NCBI GenBank assembly: GCA_002415785.1
Contig: DIAJ01000030.1
Location: 1-47,137, forward strand
Source: Flavobacteriales bacterium UBA5081
Lineage (GTDB): Bacteria; Bacteroidota; Bacteroidia; Flavobacteriales_E; Vicingaceae
Length of the DNA stretch: 47,137 nucleotides
Reading direction: 5' to 3'
The notes under the pieces are model-generated. The model did not search any database. It was not told the DNA's origin and saw only the letters and a list, made by a program, of their open reading frames with translations. The position numbers and the translations under genes were made by a program. Numbering within the stretch: the first letter of the stretch is position 1; each line of letters starts with the position of its first letter. Positions 22,387 through 30,899 of the stretch are shown in pieces.

Positions 22387-22725
22387 ATAGATAATCGACA
22401 ATTCTCTATGACTAAGTAGTTAAAAGTTAAAAATTTGTTTAGAGTTGGATTGGCAGATTCCGCTATTGTTGATTTTTTCAAGTTGAGTTGAGCCTTTATT
22501 AGTTTGACACATCGAGCAGTTACTTTATAGCTTATCATATTTATAGCGCAGACTTTATTGCTTGTCATGTCGAGCGTAGACGAGATATGGCAAGTGAGCT
22601 TTATTTTTTTTCAAATTTTTTGTCTAAAAAAAACTTCTTTCCACTTTGACTGTTTTACTTATTTATGAGCTTTCGTGTACAGAAAGCAATTGGTTAATTT
22701 GTAATACCATTTAAACCCCAATTCG
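22387..22725. other. Gene-free spacer with a REP-like hairpin
   Basis: No convincing gene in 339 bp. The notable element is at 22561-22594, where CTTGTCATGTC pairs with GATATGGCAAG (11 pairs, two of them G-T) around TCGAGCGTAGACGA-type sequence. TCGAGCGTAGACGAGA is a wording I associate with short intergenic repeats in Bacteroidota genomes. A partial echo (ACATCGAGC) lies near 22508. Confidence 0.45.
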
Positions 22726-23271
22726 ATGAAACGATTATTTGCAACTTTACTGATTATAACAACTTTATTCAGTTTAAACTTAAACGCACAAGAAATGAAC
22801 TTACACAGTTTTACCGTAAAAGACATTAATGGAGAAAATTTTGACTTGAGTCAATTAAAAGGCAAGAAAGTATTGGTGGTTAATACCGCCTCCGAATGTG
22901 GATTAACACCACAGTATGAAACTTTAGAGGAAGTATATCAACAGTATGGAGGAGATGACTTTGTGATTATCGGTTTTCCGGCAAACAATTTTGGCGGTCA
23001 AGAGCCGGGAACTAATGAAGAAATCAAAGGGTTTTGTCAGAAAAATTATGGAGTAAGTTTCCCTATGATGAGTAAAATTTCAGTTAAAGGTAGCGATCAG
23101 CATGAACTGTATAAGTGGTTAACCAAAAAGTCGGAAAATGGAGTAGAGGATGCTGAGGTGAGCTGGAATTTTCAAAAATTCATGATTGATGAAAATGGGA
23201 ATTATGTTGGCATGGTAGCTCCTAGAGAAATCCCGGATTGTGATAGAATTATTAACTGGATTAAAGGCTAA
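22726..23271 (+). CDS. Glutathione peroxidase-family thiol peroxidase, secreted
   Basis: A 181-residue thioredoxin-fold peroxidase with an N-terminal signal peptide (hydrophobic residues 4-18, cleavage near LNAQ). The catalytic tetrad is visible: C58 in VVNTASECGLTPQY (cysteine in place of selenocysteine), Q92 in FPANNFGGQEPG, and W147 and N148 in SWNFQKFM. C104 in GFCQKNYGV matches the resolving cysteine of thioredoxin-dependent members, so the reductant is probably thioredoxin rather than glutathione. It reduces peroxides in the periplasm. It lies 52 bp before bshB1 on the same strand, but bshB1 has its own promoter. Confidence 0.92.
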   Translation: MKRLFATLLIITTLFSLNLNAQEMNLHSFTVKDINGENFDLSQLKGKKVLVVNTASECGLTPQYETLEEVYQQYGGDDFVIIGFPANNFGGQEPGTNEEIKGFCQKNYGVSFPMMSKISVKGSDQHELYKWLTKKSENGVEDAEVSWNFQKFMIDENGNYVGMVAPREIPDCDRIINWIKG

Positions 23272-23285
23272 TTCAACTTTTTTCT

Positions 23286-23317
23286 TTGGTCAAACCATTT
23301 TTTGATCATTAACTTTG
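23286..23317 (+). promoter_or_regulatory. bshB1 promoter, nearly leaderless
   Basis: TTG at 23286-23288, a 21-nt spacer and TAACTTTG at 23310-23317 match the Bacteroidota promoter consensus. The ATG follows five bases after the -7 box, so the transcript should begin at or next to the start codon. Confidence 0.6.
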
Positions 23318-23322
23318 CCTGT

Positions 23323-24039
23323 ATGAAATTAGATATTTTGGCAATTGGCGCACATCCCGATGATATTGAGTTGGGCTGTGCAGGTACAATTTTAAAAGAA
23401 ATTAATTCCGGAAAGAAAGTTGGCGTGCTTGACATGACTGTCGGTGAACTTGGAACCAGAGGATCCGGTCCACTCCGATTAGAGGAAGCTAAAGTTTCGT
23501 CTAAGATTCTGGGTTTAAGCTGTCGCCATAATTTAGGCATGAAAGACGGATTCTTTAAGAATGATGAAGACCACATTCGCTTGATGATTCCATATATTCG
23601 AAAGTACCAGCCGGATATAATTTTGGCCAATGCCGTAAGCGATCGTCATCCTGATCATGGAAGAGCTGCTAAACTTATAGCAGATGCTTGCTTTTACAGC
23701 GGACTTCGAAAGATTGAAACTACAGATGGTGGTGACCCTCAACAAGCTTGGCGTCCTAAAGCGGTATATCACTATATTCAAGATTATTTTATAAAGCCCG
23801 ACTTCGTAGTTGATATTACTCCCTTTATGGAGAAAAAAATGGATTCCATAAAAGCCTTCTCTTCTCAGTTTTACAATCCGGAATCAAAAGAACCTGATTC
23901 CCCCTTAACTCAAAAGCACTTCTTTGATTATTTAAAAGGAAGAATGGCTGATATGGGACGCTATATCCAGGTAGATTATGCAGAAGGATTTACAGTAAGT
24001 CGCCCGGCAGGGGTAGAGTCTTTAAGAGATTTGCTTTAG
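23323..24039 (+). CDS. bshB1: Bacillithiol biosynthesis deacetylase BshB1
   Basis: A 238-residue PIG-L/LmbE-family zinc deacetylase, starting at the ATG at 23323 next to a well-placed promoter rather than at an upstream codon. It carries the metal-binding motif GAHPDDIELGCAG (H11, D13, D14) and the second motif NAVSDRHPDHGRA. Length and the QDYFIKPDFVVDIT segment fit BshB1. It removes acetyl from N-acetylglucosaminyl malate, the middle step of bacillithiol synthesis; neither bshA nor bshC is in this window. It follows a secreted thiol peroxidase gene. It converges on maf with a 3-bp gap. Confidence 0.92.
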   Translation: MKLDILAIGAHPDDIELGCAGTILKEINSGKKVGVLDMTVGELGTRGSGPLRLEEAKVSSKILGLSCRHNLGMKDGFFKNDEDHIRLMIPYIRKYQPDIILANAVSDRHPDHGRAAKLIADACFYSGLRKIETTDGGDPQQAWRPKAVYHYIQDYFIKPDFVVDITPFMEKKMDSIKAFSSQFYNPESKEPDSPLTQKHFFDYLKGRMADMGRYIQVDYAEGFTVSRPAGVESLRDLL

Positions 24040-24042
24040 AAC

Positions 24043-24627
24043 TTAAAACGCTTCTATCATTTCGTATAACTCCTTCACCGGAAGGCCCATTACATTGTAA
24101 AAAGAACCTTCAATCTTTTCAACTCCAATGAATCCAATCCATTCTTGTATGCCATAGGCACCTGCTTTATCAAAGGGTTGAAAGCGGTTAATGTAATAGT
24201 CGATTTCCGTTTCTGAAAGCGTTTTAAAATAGACTTTTGTGCTTACAGAAGTGCTTTCTTGTTTACTTAGTGAAGTTAAACATAAGCCGGTAATTACTTC
24301 ATGGGTTTTACCGCTTAATTGCCGGAGCATTTCTTTTGCATGTTTAGCCTTAGCAGCTTTTTCTAATAACTGATTTTCCAACAAAACAGTGGTATCGGAA
24401 GTGATTAAAAGTTCACCTTTATTTAATTCACTTTTAAAAGCCTCGGCTTTCTTTTTACTTAAGTATTCAGCAACTTGGTTTAATGGTAGGTTGTTGGGGT
24501 AACTTTCGTCTGTGTCTTTACTTTTTTGCTCAAAATCATACCCCAAGTGTGCGATTAACTCTTTTCTTCTTGGCGACTTAGAAGCTAATATAAGTTTATA
24601 ATTTTTTGGATTGAGAAAATTGCTCAT
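24043..24627 (-). CDS. Maf-family nucleotide pyrophosphatase
   Basis: A 194-residue Maf protein starting at the ATG at 24627, immediately after the UbiA gene stop. The family signature ILASKSPRRKELIAHLGY lies at residues 13-30; also present are DTDESYP, ITSDTTVLL, LSGKTHEVITGL and the closing KIEGSFYNVMGLPV. Maf proteins hydrolyse non-canonical or free nucleoside triphosphates such as dTTP and UTP and are tied to cell-division arrest. The subgroup is not certain. It is co-transcribed with the prenyltransferase gene; only 2 bp separate the two. Confidence 0.92.
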   Translation of the reverse strand: MSNFLNPKNYKLILASKSPRRKELIAHLGYDFEQKSKDTDESYPNNLPLNQVAEYLSKKKAEAFKSELNKGELLITSDTTVLLENQLLEKAAKAKHAKEMLRQLSGKTHEVITGLCLTSLSKQESTSVSTKVYFKTLSETEIDYYINRFQPFDKAGAYGIQEWIGFIGVEKIEGSFYNVMGLPVKELYEMIEAF

Positions 24628-24629
24628 TG

Positions 24630-25601
24630 TTAGTTGTAGAAATAAATAACTAGAGTGTAAAGAATTCCAAATAGCATACATATTTTTATGCTTTGGCTGA
24701 TGATAAAAAAGTCTTTTTTCTTCTTAGCTTTAAATAGTCGGTAAAGAATATAAATTAAAGGAAAAGTAATAAAAACTAAAAAGTAGCCAAATGAAATCCA
24801 ATCTCTTGAAATAATTTGTATTGTTTCTAAAGAGGCTATTGCAGACAAAGTAAGTAGGGTGATAAAAATGGCTATTTTTTTGGTTTTGCTAATTCCATAA
24901 ACAATTGGAAGTGTTTTACAGCCAACCTCTTTATCGCCTTCTATATCTTCCATGTCTTTTACAATTTCGCGAATTAGTGTAAGTATAAAAGCAAACAAAC
25001 TGTAACCAATTACCCAGTATAGAAGATATTTTATGCTAAACAAAAGTGAACCCAAATTGAGGTCATAATCGCTGAGTGAAGCAACTTTATCGAACATGAC
25101 AGCCACCTCGTAATAACCGGCAGTAAAGGGGACCAGTGCTGTTAGTGAAGCAATAATTACATTGCCAATGAGAATCTGTTTCTTAAAACTAACTGAGTAA
25201 AACCACAACAAAGCAGCACTCACTAACTGAAAAAGCACCAATAAAGGATGACCAATAGCAAGTGCTACATAAGCTGCAATGGCTAATCCTACTATATTTA
25301 TTACTAAATGAAGCGCCATAGCATGTCGCCGCTTTATGCTTTTGCCTACAACCAACTGTCGCGGACGATTGAGATAGTCTACTTTTATGTCGAAATAATC
25401 ATTGATTATATAACCTGAAGCAGCAATTAATACAGTAGCTAAAACCAGTAAAGCAAAGAGTTTTTCCGGCATAAATAAGTCCATTCCTGCCTGACTTAAA
25501 AATGGATAAATAATGCCAAAACGAATGGCGTATTGCGTTAATGCAATGATAAATAGATTCGGAAAACGAATCAAGCGCAGAAAGTCGATTAATTTTGCCA
25601 T
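24630..25601 (-). CDS. UbiA-family prenyltransferase (GGGP geranylgeranyltransferase-like)
   Basis: A 323-residue integral membrane protein with about eight or nine helices. The first Asp-rich motif is NDYFDIKVDYLNRP (N67, D68, D71, D75), and the second is DMEDIEGDKEVG at about residue 216 onward. Bacteroidota homologues next to maf are usually named geranylgeranylglycerol-phosphate geranylgeranyltransferase, the enzyme that adds the second prenyl chain in archaeal-type ether lipids. Whether bacterial members make such lipids is not settled, and quinone-type substrates remain possible. A TACCTTTG box lies seven bases upstream of the ATG. Confidence 0.85.
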   Translation of the reverse strand: MAKLIDFLRLIRFPNLFIIALTQYAIRFGIIYPFLSQAGMDLFMPEKLFALLVLATVLIAASGYIINDYFDIKVDYLNRPRQLVVGKSIKRRHAMALHLVINIVGLAIAAYVALAIGHPLLVLFQLVSAALLWFYSVSFKKQILIGNVIIASLTALVPFTAGYYEVAVMFDKVASLSDYDLNLGSLLFSIKYLLYWVIGYSLFAFILTLIREIVKDMEDIEGDKEVGCKTLPIVYGISKTKKIAIFITLLTLSAIASLETIQIISRDWISFGYFLVFITFPLIYILYRLFKAKKKKDFFIISQSIKICMLFGILYTLVIYFYN

Positions 25602-25608
25602 GACTCCC

Positions 25609-25616
25609 CAAAGGTA
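25609..25616 (-). promoter_or_regulatory. -7 box of the UbiA-maf operon
   Basis: TACCTTTG on the minus strand, seven bases before the UbiA start codon. No -33 TTG at the usual spacing. The 102-bp spacer also carries TAACTTTA (25692-25699), four bases before the divergent peptidase ATG at 25704. Confidence 0.45.
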
Positions 25617-25703
25617 GATAAAAGCGACTTAAAATAGATGCTTTAAAATAAAATTATCCTTGAATTGATTTTAAATGCCTCTTTGCCTCCTTAACTTTAC
25701 AAA

Positions 25704-27416
25704 ATGGACTATACATTATCTTACTCTCAAGCATCTTCACACTATATTGATATTAAGGTTGAAGCAAAAACCGATGGCAAAGAAAAATTACAGTTTCAAT
25801 TGCCAGCATGGCGTCCGGGACGTTATGAACTGGGAAACTTTGCCAAAAACATTCAGCGGTGGAAAGCTTTTAACCAAGACGGTATATTGCTTCCCTTTAA
25901 AAAACTAACCAAAGATTTGTGGGAAGTAGAATGCCAAGGAGCTGATCAAGTAATTGTTGAGTATAATTATTTCGCCCATGAGTTAAACGCCGGTTCTACT
26001 TATTTAGATGAAGAACAGCTTTATGTAAATCCGGTTAACTGTCTTGTATATCAGCCTGAAAGGGCAGGAGAGGAGTGTTTAGTCAACTTAAATCTCCCCG
26101 AAGATTACAATATAGCGATTGCTCTTGAGGAAGTTGATGATAGAGTGTTTAAAACGAAGAATTTTGATGAATTGGCCGACAGTCCATTTATTGCATCAGC
26201 CAATTTGCAACATCATGAATTTAATGAAAAGGGAACCACTTTTCATTTGTGGTTTCAAGGTTTGTTTAAAGCAAATTGGGAGAAAATTGAGAAGGACTTT
26301 CGTGCGTTTGCGGCAGAACAAATTAAGTTTTTTGGAGACTTTCCTACTAAAAACTACCATTTCTTGTTTCAAATTCTTCCTACCTCGTTTTACCATGGTG
26401 TGGAGCATAGCGCCTCAACGGTAATTGTTTTAGGACCTTCTTATGCCGTTTTAGATGAAAAAGGACGCTATGAAGATCTTCTCGGTGTGAGTTCTCATGA
26501 ATTATTTCATACTTGGAATGTAAAGCGTATTCGACCAATTGAAATGTGGCCTTACGATTTTTCAAAAGAAAATTACAGTCGACTGGGGTATTTATCTGAA
26601 GGAGCTACTACTTGGTATGGAGATTTGATGCTTTACCGCTCAAAGGTATTTACTGATGCTGCTTTTTTTAGGACTTTTAATCAGTTGTTAGATCGACATT
26701 TTAATAATCCGGGAGTAGAAAACTTATCTGTTGCAGATTCTTCATTTGACACTTGGTTAGATGGTTACAATATTGGAGTGCCCAACCGAAAAGCATCGAT
26801 TTATACTGAAGGCGCATTAATTACCTTTATGTTAGATGTAGAAATAAGAAAAGCGACGAATAATGAAAAGTCATTTGATGATGTAATGCGCAGTTTTTAT
26901 AACAATTATTACAAGCAGGGGAAGGGGATTTCCGAAGCAGACTATCAAAATGAGGTTGAGAAACTTGTTGAAAAATCAATGAGTGAGTTTTTCGAAAACT
27001 ATATTAATGGTACTGATGATATAAGTGAATCATTAGCAGAGGCGATGGATTATTTTGGACTTGAGTACAAAAAGCTAGCTTCCGATGAATACTTCGAGGC
27101 TTATTTGGGAATTAAAGTTCTTGATGGCAAGGTCTACAGCGTTTATCCGAATTCAATAGCAGACAGAGCAGGCATTACTTTGAAGGACGAAGTTTTAAGT
27201 ATTAATTCTATAAAAATTAACAACGATCTTTCGGCATGGTTAAAGTATTTCAAAGAAGATGATATTTCGCTTCAACTCATTGATGGCAATGGTTTTGTGA
27301 AAGAGGTTTCCTTAGAGCCGAGGGCAGATATTTACTATGGGAAGTACGAAGTCAATTTTCAAAAAAATAGAAACGCTCAACAAGAAGAAGCCCTTGAAAA
27401 ATGGAGAGGATATTAA
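25704..27416 (+). CDS. M61-family metallopeptidase with PDZ domain
   Basis: A 570-residue peptidase of family M61 (glycyl aminopeptidase-like). The N-terminal domain starts YTLSYSQASSHYIDI with the family pattern LPAWRPGRYELGNFAKNI. The catalytic zinc motif is HELFH at about residues 265-269 in SSHELFHTWNVKRIRP, with the third ligand likely in YLSEGATTWYGDL. A PDZ domain follows at about 455-530. There is no signal peptide, so it is probably cytosolic. Divergent from the UbiA gene; a TAACTTTA -7-like box lies four bases before the ATG, so the mRNA may be leaderless. Confidence 0.92.
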   Translation: MDYTLSYSQASSHYIDIKVEAKTDGKEKLQFQLPAWRPGRYELGNFAKNIQRWKAFNQDGILLPFKKLTKDLWEVECQGADQVIVEYNYFAHELNAGSTYLDEEQLYVNPVNCLVYQPERAGEECLVNLNLPEDYNIAIALEEVDDRVFKTKNFDELADSPFIASANLQHHEFNEKGTTFHLWFQGLFKANWEKIEKDFRAFAAEQIKFFGDFPTKNYHFLFQILPTSFYHGVEHSASTVIVLGPSYAVLDEKGRYEDLLGVSSHELFHTWNVKRIRPIEMWPYDFSKENYSRLGYLSEGATTWYGDLMLYRSKVFTDAAFFRTFNQLLDRHFNNPGVENLSVADSSFDTWLDGYNIGVPNRKASIYTEGALITFMLDVEIRKATNNEKSFDDVMRSFYNNYYKQGKGISEADYQNEVEKLVEKSMSEFFENYINGTDDISESLAEAMDYFGLEYKKLASDEYFEAYLGIKVLDGKVYSVYPNSIADRAGITLKDEVLSINSIKINNDLSAWLKYFKEDDISLQLIDGNGFVKEVSLEPRADIYYGKYEVNFQKNRNAQQEEALEKWRGY

Positions 27417-27430
27417 TTGTTTAAACATTA

Positions 27431-27461
27431 TTGCTTCATTTGACTTTATTCTGTTCCTTTG
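27431..27461 (+). promoter_or_regulatory. Candidate promoter of the glycosyltransferase pair
   Basis: TTG at 27431-27433, a 20-nt spacer and TTCCTTTG at 27454-27461, which matches TAnnTTTG at all fixed positions except the second. It lies 14 bases before the ATG at 27476. Confidence 0.4.
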
Positions 27462-27475
27462 CGAAACAGTAAGTT

Positions 27476-28690
27476 ATGCCTAAAAAAATCCTTTTCATTT
27501 CCTACGATGGCTTAACCGATCCACTTGGTCAGTCACAGATTTTGCCTTACTTAATCGGCTTGGCAAATAAAGGATATGAAATTCAAATAATCAGTGCGGA
27601 AAAAGAAGAGCGTTTTCAAGCCCATGAGATTGAGATTCGTGAGAAGATTAAGAATGTAAATATTCATTGGGCCTACACACATTATACAAACCGACCGCCG
27701 TTACTTTCTACTTTTTTGCTAATTAATCGAATTAAGATGTTAGCACATAATTTTTATTCCATAAATCACTTTGATATAGTTCACTCTCGTTCACTTATTC
27801 CGGCAATGATTGGGCTTTCTTTGAAGAGGAAGTACAAGAGTAAGTTGATTTTCGATATTCGAGGTTTTTGGGTTGATGAAAGAGTAGAAGGAGGTCTGTG
27901 GAATTTAAGAAACCCTATTTTTAGATTGTTATATAACTTTTTTAAAAAGAAGGAGAAACAGCTTTTTCTTTCGGCTGATGGAATTGTTTCACTAACGAAT
28001 AATGCTAAAAACTTTATTCAAAATCATTATAAAACAGAAGCGCAGTTTGCTGTTATTCCGTGTTCGGTAGATGTGAATCACTTTGACTTTTCCTCCATTT
28101 CGATTGACAGCAAAAAGCAACTTCGTGCTTCATTAGGGATTGAGGAAAGCGATTTTGTACTCATTTATATTGGATCATTAGGTACGAGGTATTTACTCAA
28201 TGAGATGATTCGCTTTTTTAAAGTGCTAAAAAATCAGCGAGAAAATGCAAAAATGCTTTTTGTAAGTAATAGTCCCAAGGAGCTTATTTTGAAAGAAGCA
28301 GAAATTGAGAAAGTAGATATTGAGGATGTTATTATTACTTCTTCAAACTATCAAGAAATACCCAAATTTATAAATATTGCAGATGCGGGAATCTTTTTTA
28401 TCTATACCGGTTTTACCGGAAAAGCAGTTTCTCCAACCAAACAGTCGGAGTTGTTGGCTATGGGAGTGCCAATTGTTGCAAATAAAGGTGTTGGCGATAT
28501 TGAAACGATATTGCAAGATCAAGGATTAGGAGTTGTATTAGCTGACTTTGAAGATAACAGCATGGCAGCTGCGGCTAAACAGCTTTTGCAAACAGATTAT
28601 AACCGAGAAAACATTAGAACTAAGGCAAAAGAGTTATTTGCCTTGGACAAAGCAGTGGAGACTTATTCTCAACTTTATGCAAAACTTTAG
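27476..28690 (+). CDS. GT4-like glycosyltransferase
   Basis: A 404-residue GT-B fold glycosyltransferase. The N-terminal Rossmann half starts ILFISYDGLTDPLGQSQILPYL, with a DIRGFWVDERVEGG loop. The C-terminal half has the donor-binding segment with IYIGSLGTRYLLNEMI and the E-x7-E-like acidic region SPTKQSELLAMGVPIVA. It transfers a nucleotide-activated sugar to an acceptor, probably for cell-surface polysaccharide or lipid. The second glycosyltransferase starts within 30 bp, so they are co-transcribed. Confidence 0.88.
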   Translation: MPKKILFISYDGLTDPLGQSQILPYLIGLANKGYEIQIISAEKEERFQAHEIEIREKIKNVNIHWAYTHYTNRPPLLSTFLLINRIKMLAHNFYSINHFDIVHSRSLIPAMIGLSLKRKYKSKLIFDIRGFWVDERVEGGLWNLRNPIFRLLYNFFKKKEKQLFLSADGIVSLTNNAKNFIQNHYKTEAQFAVIPCSVDVNHFDFSSISIDSKKQLRASLGIEESDFVLIYIGSLGTRYLLNEMIRFFKVLKNQRENAKMLFVSNSPKELILKEAEIEKVDIEDVIITSSNYQEIPKFINIADAGIFFIYTGFTGKAVSPTKQSELLAMGVPIVANKGVGDIETILQDQGLGVVLADFEDNSMAAAAKQLLQTDYNRENIRTKAKELFALDKAVETYSQLYAKL

Positions 28691-28719
28691 TTCTTTTGCA
28701 GTCAGTTAAAAATAAAGCT

Positions 28720-29814
28720 GTGAGTAAGAAAAAAATATTATTTATTGCCAACCATCGTTTAGGTCGTTCACCAGGTCAACGATTTCGTTTTGAGCAGTAT
28801 ATTTCTTATTTAGAGCAAAATGGCTTTTATTGTGAGCTTTCTCACTTTATTTCTGAAGAAGACGATAAAATTCTTTACAGTCCCAAAAAGTGGTTGAATA
28901 AAGCTAAACTAGCCCGAAAAGCATGGGACATTCGAAAAAAAGACTTAGCTAGAGCTAATGAATTTGATGTCATTTTTATTTATCGTGAAGCATTACTGAC
29001 AAGAAGTACCCGTTTTGAGCGACTTTTTTCAAAAACCAAAGCAAAAGTAGTTTTTGATTTTGACGATGCCATTTGGCTGCCCAATGTTTCTGCTGCCAAC
29101 CAACGCTTGCAATTTTTAAAGAACCCTTCAAAAATCAATAAAATTCTTCCCTTAGTAGATTTGGTTTTTGCAGGAAATCAATATTTGGCAGATTACGCCA
29201 AGCAATTTAATCAAAGAGTGGAAATTGTTCCTACAACAATTAATCTGAATTACCATAGAACAAAAGCCTTTGAAAAAGAAAAAAATCAAATTTGCATTGG
29301 ATGGACAGGAACACAAACTACCTTGCGTTATTTAGATGAGTTAATTCCGGTTTTTAAAAAGTTAAAGAATAGATACGGTGGTAAATTAAAGCTTAAGGTG
29401 ATTTGTGATACCCCGTGGATTAGTAGCGAGATAGAGGTTGATAATGTGAGTTGGAGTAGCGCGGACGAGATTCTTCAATTAGATGAAATTGATATTGGCA
29501 TAATGCCTTTAACAGATGATAAATGGAGTAAAGGAAAGTGTGGGTTTAAGGCACTTCAGTTTATGGCATTAAAAAAAGCAGTTGTCGTTTCTCCTGTGGG
29601 CGTTAATGCAGAAATTGTAGAAGATAAAAAGAACGGCTTTTGGGCGAAAAGTAGCGAAGACTGGTTTAGAAGTTTATCTTTGCTGATTGAAGATAAAATG
29701 TTGCGAAAATCATTTGGCGAAAACGCACACAAAACAATAAAAGAAAAATTTTCGGTAGATGCTTGGAAGGCAATTTACCTTAAACAACTAAACGAACTGA
29801 TAGAAAAAAAATAG
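28720..29814 (+). CDS. Glycosyltransferase, GT-B fold
   Basis: A protein of about 364 residues from the GTG at 28720; a TTG at 28696 would add eight residues but lacks support. N-terminal ILFIANHRLGRSPGQRFRFE, a VFDFDDAIWLPN segment, then VDLVFAGNQYLADYAKQFN and IGWTGTQTTLRYLDELIPVF before the nucleotide-sugar region GKCGFKALQFMALKKAVVVSPVG. A conserved R-P-G-Q-R-F-R motif near the start is typical of a Bacteroidota surface-polysaccharide glycosyltransferase group. It follows the GT4-like gene by 29 bp. Substrates unknown. Confidence 0.85.
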   Translation: MSKKKILFIANHRLGRSPGQRFRFEQYISYLEQNGFYCELSHFISEEDDKILYSPKKWLNKAKLARKAWDIRKKDLARANEFDVIFIYREALLTRSTRFERLFSKTKAKVVFDFDDAIWLPNVSAANQRLQFLKNPSKINKILPLVDLVFAGNQYLADYAKQFNQRVEIVPTTINLNYHRTKAFEKEKNQICIGWTGTQTTLRYLDELIPVFKKLKNRYGGKLKLKVICDTPWISSEIEVDNVSWSSADEILQLDEIDIGIMPLTDDKWSKGKCGFKALQFMALKKAVVVSPVGVNAEIVEDKKNGFWAKSSEDWFRSLSLLIEDKMLRKSFGENAHKTIKEKFSVDAWKAIYLKQLNELIEKK

Positions 29815-29818
29815 AAAA

Positions 29819-30895
29819 ATGAAACAAACAGCACTAACAAAAGTACATAAGGAATTAGGCGCAAAAATGGCGCCCTTTGCAGGATATGAAATGCCGATAC
29901 AATACAGCGGTTTAACCGATGAACACATGGCTGTTCGCGAAAGTGTAGGCGTTTTCGACGTTTCTCACATGGGTGAATTCATGGTTCGTGGTCCACAAGC
30001 TTTGGATTTAATTCAAAAAATTAGCACGAATGATGCTTCTAAATTAGTTCCGGGAAAAGTGCAATACAGTTGTATGCCTAACGGAAAAGGTGGTATTGTT
30101 GATGATTTATTGATTTACAAAATGGCTGATCAGGAGTACCTTTTGGTTGTAAATGCTTCAAACATTCAAAAAGATTGGGATTGGATTCAGCAAAACAACA
30201 ATTTTGATGCTCAATTAGAAGATATTTCTGAAAACATAACCCTTTTGGCAATCCAAGGACCCAAAACAGCTGAAGCGATGAAGGCTTTAACAGATGTAAG
30301 GCTCAATGAAATGAAGTATTACACTTTTGAAAAGGGAACTTTTGCCAGAGTAGATGATGTGATTATTTCAGCAACAGGTTATACCGGATCAGGTGGTTTT
30401 GAGATTTATTTCGACAACGCTCATGCTGAAAAAATTTGGAATGCTGTAATGGAAGCAGGAAAAGGGTATGGCATAAAACCTGCCGGACTAGGAGCTAGGG
30501 ACACTTTGCGTTTAGAAAAAGGCTTTTGTTTATATGGAAATGATATTGACGATTCTACATCGCCTATTGAAGCCGGCTTAGGTTGGATTACTAAGTTTAC
30601 CAAAGACTTTATCGATTCCGATAAGTTGAAAAAGCAAAAGGAAGAGGGAGTTGCGCGTAAACTTGTGGCATTTAAAATGATTGATCGTGGTATTCCGAGA
30701 AAAGATTACAAAATAGTTGATGCAGATGGAAATGAGCTTGGAGTAGTAACTTCAGGAACCTCTTCACCAAACTTAAAAGTAGGAATAGGTATGGGCTATG
30801 TGAAAATAGAAAATGCTAAGGTTGGTGAATCTATTTTTATTGAAGTAAGAAACAAGCAGTTGAAAGCTGAAATTGTAAAACTACCATTCGTTTAG
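29819..30895 (+). CDS. gcvT: Aminomethyltransferase GcvT (glycine cleavage T protein)
   Basis: A 358-residue folate-binding protein. It accepts the aminomethyl group from the H protein and transfers the one-carbon unit to tetrahydrofolate, releasing ammonia. Recognised by FAGYEMPIQYSG and SVGVFDVSHMGEF at the start, the folate-site region with YTGSGGFEIYF and GLGARDTLRLEKGFCLYGNDI, and the C-terminal GVVTSGTSSPNLKVGIGMGYV. Length is typical. gcvH and gcvP are elsewhere. It lies 4 bp after the glycosyltransferase and 4 bp before the ComB-like gene, in one plus-strand run. Confidence 0.95.
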   Translation: MKQTALTKVHKELGAKMAPFAGYEMPIQYSGLTDEHMAVRESVGVFDVSHMGEFMVRGPQALDLIQKISTNDASKLVPGKVQYSCMPNGKGGIVDDLLIYKMADQEYLLVVNASNIQKDWDWIQQNNNFDAQLEDISENITLLAIQGPKTAEAMKALTDVRLNEMKYYTFEKGTFARVDDVIISATGYTGSGGFEIYFDNAHAEKIWNAVMEAGKGYGIKPAGLGARDTLRLEKGFCLYGNDIDDSTSPIEAGLGWITKFTKDFIDSDKLKKQKEEGVARKLVAFKMIDRGIPRKDYKIVDADGNELGVVTSGTSSPNLKVGIGMGYVKIENAKVGESIFIEVRNKQLKAEIVKLPFV

Positions 30896-30899
30896 TATT

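Noticed and set aside
22383..22568. 61-codon open frame on the minus strand
   Set aside because: No family, no plausible start context, and it covers a spacer with a REP-like hairpin and the end of the GNAT gene.
24630..25601. UbiA-family gene as a menaquinone synthesis enzyme (MenA)
   Set aside because: Neighbouring maf and the overall motif form fit the GGGP geranylgeranyltransferase-like group better, although a quinone substrate cannot be excluded.
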